64,000 nucleotides of DNA from Beverwykella pulmonaria (lineage: Eukaryota; Ascomycota; Dothideomycetes; Pleosporales; Melanommataceae). The position numbers were made by a program, and so were the translations under genes. Positions 56,690 through 64,000 of the stretch are shown here, in pieces (position 1 is the stretch's first letter; each line of letters starts with the position of its first letter). Under the pieces are notes generated by a model, which did no database searches, was not told where the DNA came from, and saw only the letters and a program-made list of their open reading frames with translations. The stretch is from the NCBI GenBank assembly GCA_001599595.1, contig BCHH01000011.1, positions 1,075,894 through 1,139,893 of the forward strand, in the 5' to 3' direction.

Positions 56690-57706
56690 ATGACGCACGT
56701 CGTCCGAATCCATCCGAAGACCCCAGCAATGTCGCTAGACGCTGCCGGCCTTGTTGCTCTCGCCGATCTCACCACTATCCAGGAGCGCACCGCGTTAACG
56801 GGTACTTCATCACTTCTCGACCTTTTCGTCCTCGTACCCGGCATCCATCTTCAGCAAAGAGCTACCGATCTCCATAGCGGCGAACATCCGGCCTGTGGGG
56901 CCATGACAACGGGTTATGTATTCCGGGTGGAGAACCCGGCCATGGTGTATTATCTCCAGAAAGTAGGACGCACGGGCCACCTGACGACTCTTGAGGTGAC
57001 TAAGCTACACGACGATGAGAAGTGGTGGACGAAGATCGCATCGAAATTTGTTCCGTTACACAATCAAAACTTCGGGTCTGGACTAGCATACTTCACTGCT
57101 GTTGCATGGGGAATAGCAGTCATCATACTTATGGCTTTGACGAGGGACTGGTGGGGAATCGCCGTGGTTGGTATTCTCATCCTTGCCCGGGCTATCAATG
57201 CTTTCGTGATAGCACGCAGAAGTAAGCTCGGGTGGTTTGGGGCGTCTGAAGGAGATACGAAAGGCGACTTGCTCATTTTGCTAAGCCAGGACCGCTGGAT
57301 AAGAATGAAAGGCCTCGTGGACCACCTTAAGGCAGTGACCTCTGGCCAGTGGCTGAGGGATGAGACGACCCTAGAAAGCCGCGTTACTGCAATCGCAACT
57401 GTTACTGTTTATCTTGCCGCCGCTCTAGCAAGTAACATCAACCAATTCGGCAAAATTTTGCTGCTTACTCTCTTGATCGGTTCAGTCGGTCTTTTAGCTA
57501 TTGCAAATACATCAACAAACGAACTGCAAATGCATGGCCACTTGATCAAGGTAGTCGGCGAACCTAAGTCGTATATGCGGCGTCTAGATCTCGCGAATGA
57601 TTTGATTGAAGAGACAAAGCGAGATGATTGGGCCGTACGCATGGGCATGATCGTCAAAAATACTCCTTCGACGGATACTGAAAGAGCAGGGACAGTTGTT
57701 ATGTAA
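56690..57706 (+). CDS. four-helix membrane protein, HET neighbour
   Basis: Single exon, 338 residues from the ATG at 56690. Residues 1-125 are soluble, with GYVFRVENPAMVYYLQK and HLTTLEVTKLHDDEKWW. Membrane helices follow at about 131-150 (GLAYFTAVAWGIAVIILMAL), 154-174, 232-250 and 256-273, the two pairs separated by a ~55-residue cytosolic or lumenal loop rich in Gly/Asp. The tail is polar. I have seen similar fungal proteins of this layout but know no domain name or function. It is divergent from the HET gene and lies inside the same repeat-flanked block. Confidence 0.75.
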   Translation: MTHVVRIHPKTPAMSLDAAGLVALADLTTIQERTALTGTSSLLDLFVLVPGIHLQQRATDLHSGEHPACGAMTTGYVFRVENPAMVYYLQKVGRTGHLTTLEVTKLHDDEKWWTKIASKFVPLHNQNFGSGLAYFTAVAWGIAVIILMALTRDWWGIAVVGILILARAINAFVIARRSKLGWFGASEGDTKGDLLILLSQDRWIRMKGLVDHLKAVTSGQWLRDETTLESRVTAIATVTVYLAAALASNINQFGKILLLTLLIGSVGLLAIANTSTNELQMHGHLIKVVGEPKSYMRRLDLANDLIEETKRDDWAVRMGMIVKNTPSTDTERAGTVVM

Positions 57707-59812
57707 TTAAATCCCTATTACGACACTATCTTGTCTTGGCGTACTTTAAAGTTAATCTGTGTTGAGGTGGAATACTCAGCCTAACGCTAATATCAAAAAG
57801 ACCACCAACACTGAATAATCTACTCAAGGAATGTGATTGCTCAAAAGGCAAAACGATATAGAATAGATAGCTGAGAACACTGGGCCGAATGATATTCAGA
57901 CTAACTAATCTATAAAAGAATGAATGAAATGAACTGAAGAAGTGAGTGTTGTTGTTAGGTCCTTATAACTGAAGGTCTGATGGACACTCGGGCTACCCCG
58001 CAAACACGTGCTCGACCATTCATCCACCACATGCCTCCCACATTTAAGAGCTTGGTCCCCTCAAGCTAACAATACCTAAAACCTTTCGAAACAGGCCTTT
58101 CGCAACCAATCTTGCCCCTGGAACGCCTTAAACAATCTTAACCTTCATATTCCCATTCAGATAGTCAGTTTAGAACCTCCCCCTCCTCTGAACTCTACTT
58201 GGAACTGCTCAACACAAGTACTCTGACCTCAATTCATATACGCGAAAGTCTGTTGTAAGGCCAGCTTACATTGAGTCGTGAGGTGCGCCAAAGGATGTTG
58301 ACAAAGCTCGCACGAAGGCCAGTCAAGCAAGCTCATGAACTTTCTGCTAGTCTGCCTGTTCATGTTTCTTCAGTGTGACGACCCCGTCACATGACACTGT
58401 CACATGATCTCGCTTATTCCTTGTATATTGCCGAGTTACCTCACCTCGGCACCTAGTTATTTCGTAATACAACCCGCTTTTAGCTCTATGCTCTGCTGCC
58501 CGTCACAGGCCTTGGGGAACCGGCCAAAATTTCTATTCCCTCCTGATACAAGTTTTTCAAGAGGAGCGGCGACCTAAGGCTGCTACACGCACTTAGTTAT
58601 ATTTATAGACGGATTTCAAATTGAGAAGATTTATGGTCTAGGACTGCAGCATAATCGAAGATTCTATTATTATTGATAAACTTTACTTCTTTATCCAAAG
58701 CGCTCAAACAGTCGTTCGCTGAATGACTTGCGTTTCACACGATGATTTTCTGAAAGTGATTAAGTGCGATCTTAGCTGAGGCAAGTTCATCACGCATTTC
58801 AGACACTTAATATAGCTATCTTCGTGTTGGATACCCTTCGTTTCTCCGACTTCTCCACCCTCTAATAAACACGTACAAGCCAACTACGATTGCCCGAACC
58901 CGGGTTTTAGCACCTCCATCGACTCGAAAGCAAATAACGAGAGTCGCTGAAACACTAACGACCGACACGGTGCTGGCTGGCTGCGACTGTTATGTACTAA
59001 GTATAAACACATTTTATACAGACAAATTATCGGCATACCTTAGTTGCTACACACAAACAACAATTACATCCTATCCCGATATACTTTCGGTGTTCTACAA
59101 CTCCTACCACCTGAAGCCAGCATCCCTTCCTTCGGCATCGCTCTCCGCATGAAACGAGATCCTATCTCGATGTTTCATCTCATGATGGACTCGCTACTTC
59201 GGAGTGTGACTTGTCCTTTGGGTAACATGTCGAAGCATGATGTGATCTGGTTTAGTGTGTAGTTTGTATATTTGGAAAATATTTCCGTGACAGAGTTGGC
59301 ACAGCAGAAGGGCGTGTGGAAACCGTTTGAGCGCGGATATTATCCTATCTATTTTAGGCTTGTCTCGGTTCGTGATTGGAAGAAGTCCTGTATGCAGCGG
59401 GGGTGGTTCTAGGGAAACAAAATAGAGACTTGGCTTAGGTTGGGGCGAGCTAAGTGGAGTTCTTTCAGTCATATCGAAATCCAAAACAAACAGCTAAATT
59501 ACAACAATTGCCTTGCGCAGCCCGAAGCCGACCAATGCTTTTCGCCCGTTGGTTGCTCCAAAGCCGATGTGAAGAAGAAGACTGGAGAGCATGGCGGAAG
59601 CAGGACCAGACTCGACTACTGAAGAAATTAAGAAATGAGGCATGGCCAAAGACACTATATTGAAGCCACAAATCTCTGATACTGTCATGGATGTCCCACG
59701 TCAAGTGCATTGCTTCCAACCCTTCCTCGTGACAGAAAAGTGCAACTGTAGGCACGTATACCGAAGTCGACCGAGTGCAGCACGATAAAGCTCAAATGCA
59801 AAGGTGCTCCTT
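57707..59812. other. 2.1 kb intergenic with repeat remnants
   Basis: Contains the right-hand copy of the repeat at about 57971-58025 and a possible retroelement end starting TGTGACGACCCCGTCAC at 58374. Frames around 59044-59755 are short and without motifs. No gene is supported. Confidence 0.4.
57971..58025. repeat. right copy of the HET-block flanking repeat
   Basis: GAAGGTCTGATGGACACTCGGGCTACCCCGC and ACACGTGCTCGACCATTCATC match the left copy near 53167-53218 with scattered differences, in the same orientation. The hairpin of the left copy is not preserved here. Confidence 0.55.
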
Positions 59813-60850
59813 TTAATCAAACCAATCTCCTTCCTCCCAGCCATTGATCTCAATATCTTCCTTGATCTCAGATGCTGTCAGAGGGCCTAAGCCTTCATCT
59901 TCGGATTCTGAGTCGTCGTGGATATGATCCTCAGTGAATGATGGAGAATGCCGATGGACAACCATGAGCGGCAGAGGAGACTTTCCTACCTGCAAATATC
60001 CTCCTTGCACATTGACGGGTGCATAGTGGCTCATGATTCGATTTTTGGTGGAGTTGTTTACTTTAAGCTGGAGAAATCCCCTTTTCCAGTCGGCGATGTC
60101 CTGTACTCCGGGGGCCCGAAGAACCCTCATGGCAACGAGGATTTCATATGAATACTCAGTATATTTTGTCATCTTTGTGGCAATCATTCGAGGAGCAGCG
60201 TTAATTGCGAAGGCGAATGTTGCCTGATGACGGGGGAAGTTGATGTCCTCGGCCTTGACGAAGTCTTGATTCTTCTTCCACTGGGCAAAGTCGGCGCTTG
60301 GATTGTACGTTAACTCGTAATACCAATCCATCAAGAGCTCAGTAAAGCCATTGACTATAGACACATGTTCAATCACTCGGGGAGAGTCGACGATGATCCG
60401 AGGCATTATGCTCTTCGCCTTCGAGACCTTAGTTATGACGATGTCTTGCGCCTCCGCACGGATGATACGGCAAGTCGCTAGGATCTGGGCGGGGGCATGT
60501 TCGGTAATAAGTGTGATTGAGCTAAGGGCATTTTCCTTTTCTTCGTCGGATTTGGCCTCGTCAATAAAAAACTTGTGGTGTATAGAACGACGGGGCAAGA
60601 ACTCGTAGACCTGTGCAAAAGTGAAAGAATCAGCACAATTCTTAGATTTAGAGGCATTGCCACGGCTTCCGTGTGATGCTTCAGAGTGTTTGGTCCATCA
60701 ATTGGCTCGCATCACACTATAACTTTGCAAGACTACTGATTTTTCACAATGGTCCGAGCTTACCATGAGTCGCAGTTCTTTCGGAAGGTCCAGGAAACGA
60801 AATGGCGTGGTTGTGAGAGCTATGGCAAGGGCTGAAGAGCTTGTTAACAT
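59813..60850 (-). CDS. hypothetical protein with 2EXR/F-box-like N-terminus
   Basis: Exons 60764-60850 and 59813-60610 join in phase (LRLM|VYEFLPRR) to give 294 residues; the 153-bp intron has gtaagc and ttgcacag ends. The start region FRFLDLPKELRLMVYEFLP is the pattern of the fungal 2EXR/F-box-like family, followed by a conserved ILATCRIIRAEAQDIV. The middle is mixed alpha/beta without a catalytic motif and the C-terminus is very acidic (DDSESEDEGLG). Such proteins are abundant in Pezizomycotina and mostly uncharacterised; some bind SCF components. It is probably cytosolic or nuclear. A decayed relative lies about 1 kb downstream in this window. Confidence 0.7.
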
Positions 60851-60854
60851 GCTG

Positions 60855-61530
60855 AGCTAATAGTTCATAAGTTAATAAGGGCAGCATGTTAGATTGGGAG
60901 CAAGACGCTTCTTACGGCGACGTTCTCGGTGACTTCTCCGGCACAGTGGGGTGACTGAGTTGCGAGGGCCATAATGGCGGTTGAAGCGGCTGCTTCGGAT
61001 CAGCATGCGTACTTGGAGTATACGAAGGAGTGTAGTTACCTGGAATGAATTGCTGCAGTGTTTGAGGGCGGTCCGTGAGAAGTCGGCGAATTTGCTTAGA
61101 GCAGTTGCAGCACGCGCAACTTCTATACGGTCGCACGAGCGTACTAATCTCAAAACGGCCTAGCACATTACAATTAGGTTAGCAACCTTAAAAGAACTAG
61201 ACCTCGGCAGGTCGCACCTGACACGCCTCCGAGTGAAAGATTGGTACCAAGCGGGTGGAAGTGTGACATGATTGCTAGTAAGAATACTACATGTCTATTT
61301 AGTCTTTGTACACCTAGGTACTGAGGAGTACTTTTACTCTTGCGGTAGTCGTGTGTGCTTGTCTAGCTGAGGCGATGGGTGATCGATGAATGAGAACCAT
61401 ATTCCTGCTAAATGCAAGAGATCACAGAGGTAGACTCCAGATTGAGTGAATCATAGCATTGCGCTATATCGTACACCTTGAAAAATCAAATACCAAAGTG
61501 AATATATCCTCCAGTCCCCTCGATGAGCTG
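60855..61530. other. intergenic
   Basis: No gene supported; overlapping short frames around 60872-61166 on both strands lack motifs. Confidence 0.35.
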
Positions 61531-61537
61531 GCTCAGT

Positions 61538-61663
61538 GCTACTCACAGTCCAGCTAGAGCCACTCACAATCCAACTAGAGCTACTCACGGTCCAACCAGG
61601 GCCACTTGTGGTCGAGCCAGAGCCACCTACGGTCTAGCCAGAGCAACTCACAGTCTCACCAGA
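61538..61663. repeat. 21-bp minisatellite, six copies
   Basis: Units of the form GCCACTCACAATCCAACTAGA repeat six times with variations. On the plus strand they encode seven-residue blocks such as ATHNPTR, ATHGPTR, ATYGLAR. Whether the surrounding frame (61523-61759) is translated is unknown. Confidence 0.8.
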
Positions 61664-61865
61664 GCTTCCAGTACCCTCACTTTGTGTCAATGCCCTACAC
61701 ACCTAGGGCGAATTTGTGACTGGAGTGGAAACAATATGTCTTGGTCCTGTCCCTCATAGCTTCCTTCACGGCTTGCCAGAACATTTGCAGCTTACAAGTG
61801 TTGTCGAAATTCCGGAACAAGTCGTGCATTCACAGGTGAACATTCTAAAGGCCCATTGACTGTAG

Positions 61866-62570
61866 TTATGAGGTAAAGATCTGCACCAGAGCCTGAAATC
61901 GATCGAGGGAGGCCATCGGCTGAATGACCAAGGCGACATCGATGTGCTTATTTCCGGAGTAGCGCAAGTACTCCGGTGCCCAAGATAGCTGTGCCTGCGT
62001 ATTCCTTTGGCTCAGTAGCGCCCATCCAGATCTCCGAATAAAGTTCATTATCAGGCAAGCTCCGTGGTCTTTTGACTTTTTCCCGTGTTTGATGATATAT
62101 CGTCTCCTTGCCAGTAATTCGTAGCTCTTGTCAGCGATGCAGGACTCGAAATCGGCGGTGCAATTATCTCTCAAGATGGTGTGCCAGTCCGTAATGGGCT
62201 GAATGGTGCTCTCGTCTGCTCTTATGGTTCGAAGGCCGTGCGAGTCAGCTTCCAGCAACACCATGAGACCATTATGTGAGTCTCGGATGAGGTGCCCATT
62301 CTGGATTCTAATAATAGGCCTCGTTTCCATATTGACTTTGTGACAAATCGCTAAGATCGCGGAAGACTGCAAAGGGCCGATCGGGGTAAATTCAGCCACT
62401 AGATCACCATCGTTCAAGCTAGAAAGTTGCCTAGCGGTGCTCCTTGACAAATTTGTGCCGATTGGTTCGGAGTGGGAGCTATGCGTACACGATTACCCAC
62501 AGCTCCACTGGGAGGCCAGTAAATCAAAACGACTTGGACTGGGTATTGCCATATATTGTAGAAGGCTCTA
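61866..62570 (-). pseudogene. decayed 2EXR/F-box-like paralogue
   Basis: The frame 61866-62450 (194 codons) has no ATG at its open end and includes PLQSSAILAICHKVNMETRP, matching in position and pattern the APAQILATCRIIRAEAQDIV of the intact neighbour. Upstream, in another frame, the N-terminal pattern survives with stops: LPVELWVIVYA, stop, LPLRTNRHKFVKEHR, stop, corresponding to LPKELRLMVYEFLPRRSIHHKF. At least two nonsense changes and one frame change are needed, so the copy is broken. The C-terminal 190 codons remain open, which suggests fairly recent decay. Confidence 0.6.
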
Positions 62571-62599
62571 GACGGAGAGCGGGTATAGAAGAGTCGCGG

Positions 62600-63175
62600 A
62601 ATTAGCAAAGGGCTGATGAGCAATATTTGAAGTTGAGTGAGCTCATCAGTAACATACCGACCGAACAGTCTGACGGCCTATTCGAAGCTTTGCGTTTATT
62701 GGAGCGTGCTTTATGGAAGCCGGTTCTCGATTGTGGTGTGCGTTGGAGGTTTCGTATCTGGTTACAGCTTCAGAGGCGCTGGGTTCTCTGACGCATGCGA
62801 ATGGTATAGGGTACGGATGCAAGTTTCTAGCTCTGCAACTCCATTTTGGGCGTGGCGATGAAGTCTAGAAACAAAAGAGAAAGAGGAAATGCAGGTGAGA
62901 AAGATATTGCGTTCGCTTATCTTACTCCACAAGCGGTAATTCTTGCGGCAAGTTTTAGAGAGAGGGATCCAACCTCTTCGAAGAACTTGCCTTTACCTCT
63001 TACCAGACTTCACGTCTGCCACTCATCCGTCGTCCGTCTTTCATCCGTCCACGTAACTTAGAAAAGATGCACTTGCACGGCCATCGGAATATGCGGAGCC
63101 GAAGCTCAAGCGAAGCGATCACTGATATCTTTTATTTTTTGAAAGGCTAACCCGCACGTCACTTATCTTAACAAC
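62600..63175. promoter_or_regulatory. upstream region of the dehydrogenase gene
   Basis: No gene recognised. T-rich and CT-rich stretches (TCTTTTATTTTTTG, 63127-63140) lie just upstream of the ATG at 63176. Confidence 0.35.
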
Positions 63176-64000
63176 ATGGCAGCACCCAACATCTCCGCCG
63201 GAGCTCTATTCAACGTTAAGGGCATCGTTGCTGTCGTTACTGGTGGTGGATCTGGTACCTAGATGCCGACTTTGGGGTTGTCCAACAGCAGCTGAAGCTT
63301 AGTAGGCATCGGATTGATGATCACTAAAGCCCTTGTGGCCAACGGCGCCCACAGAGTGTACATTATTGGACGCAGAAATGAAGTCCTGGAAGACGCAGCG
63401 TGTAAAACAAACCCAGACATTGTCATCTCTGTCGCGGGCGATGTAACCTCACGCGAATCCCTTCTCCAAATCGCCGAACGAGTCAAATCGGACATTGGCT
63501 ACGTCAACCTGGTGGTAGCAAACGCTGGAATCATGGGTCCCAGACCCCTCAAGAACCCCTCGACCGAACCGCCTCCCTCCATCTCGGACTACAGGGATCA
63601 TGCCTTGAAGACGCCGATGGAGGATTTCACTGAGACGTACGCTGTGAATGCGACTGGTGTATACTACACCGCGTTGGCGTTCCTCGACTTGCTCGACGCT
63701 GGTAACACAAAGGGCAACATGGGGCCTGATTGGAGAAGCCAGATCGTAGCCACGAGTAGCATTGGAGGCTTCAGCAGGCTGAATGGGGCCTCGTTCGCGT
63801 ACAACAGCAGCAAGGCGGCGGTCACGCACATGATGAAGATGCTAGCAACAGCATTTGTGCCTTACAAGATTCGCTGCAATGTTCTTGCGCCAGGAATCTT
63901 CCCTTCGGACCTCACAGGAGGAATACTCAGCACCTTGGGACAAGGGACTGGCACCGTGATCGATGGATCTTTCATCCCGGCGCAACGGGCAGGGACAGAG
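63176..64000 (+). CDS. short-chain dehydrogenase/reductase, partial
   Basis: Exon 1 (63176-63254) and exon 2 (63306 to the window edge) join through a 51-bp intron to restore the dinucleotide-binding motif TGGGSGIG. The Rossmann fold continues with AGDVTSRE, VVANAGIMGP and the NATGVYYTAL helix. The catalytic Ser is in IVATSSIGGFS and the Tyr-Lys pair in FAYNSSKAA, followed by the RCNVLAPGIFPSDL loop. Classical SDR enzymes use NAD(P)(H) to oxidise or reduce alcohols, ketones or sugars; the substrate is not evident. The acceptor at 63304-63305 was chosen over the AG four bases earlier because only it restores the Gly motif. The 3' end lies outside the window. Confidence 0.92.

Noticed and set aside
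58374..58740. Possible solo LTR starting TGTGACG and ending near TTTCACA
   Set aside because: No second copy, no target duplication and no retroelement coding sequence in the window; cannot be supported.

Overview
The window is nuclear DNA of a filamentous ascomycete (Pezizomycotina). Genes carry short introns with fungal splice signals (gtaag/gtatg/gtgcgt donors; ctaac/ctgac-like branch sites), and the gene set includes a CFEM protein, a HET-domain protein, a Pex3 and a two-exon HIS3. Dothideomycetes is a plausible class, but this is an inference from the gene repertoire only. No tRNA, rRNA or CRISPR array was seen. Coordinates of spliced genes span all exons; exon borders were worked out by hand from splice motifs and reading phase.

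The left end (1-13 kb) is an accessory, decaying region. It holds a frameshifted hypothetical gene, palindromic tandem repeats, a relic gene with an internal stop, an intact CFEM receptor-like gene beside a broken duplicate, a dynamin-type GTPase relic, a fungal deaminase/zinc-finger gene broken by an internal inversion, and a Tc1/mariner remnant. The deaminase gene carries the same 187-bp element in opposite orientations in two introns, which is the most unusual structure in the window.

From 13 to 51 kb the window is mostly conserved and expressed-looking: PEX3, a proline-rich nuclear-type protein, an amidase divergent from an MSS116-like DEAD-box helicase, a secreted Cys/Ser/Thr-rich protein, a forkhead factor, then a tight housekeeping block (HIS3, RPC19, a complex I LYR subunit and BUD31), a single-pass membrane protein, a small membrane protein, ArgJ, an RFX transcription factor and YOP1. 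HIS3/RPC19 and the complex I subunit/BUD31 are divergent pairs with short shared promoters; RPC19 and the complex I subunit converge.

From 51 to 64 kb the sequence turns accessory again. A HET-domain protein is divergent from a multi-pass membrane protein, and the pair lies between two related repeat copies. Then come an intact gene with an F-box/2EXR-like N-terminus and a decayed relative, a 21-bp minisatellite, and the start of a short-chain dehydrogenase gene that runs off the right edge.
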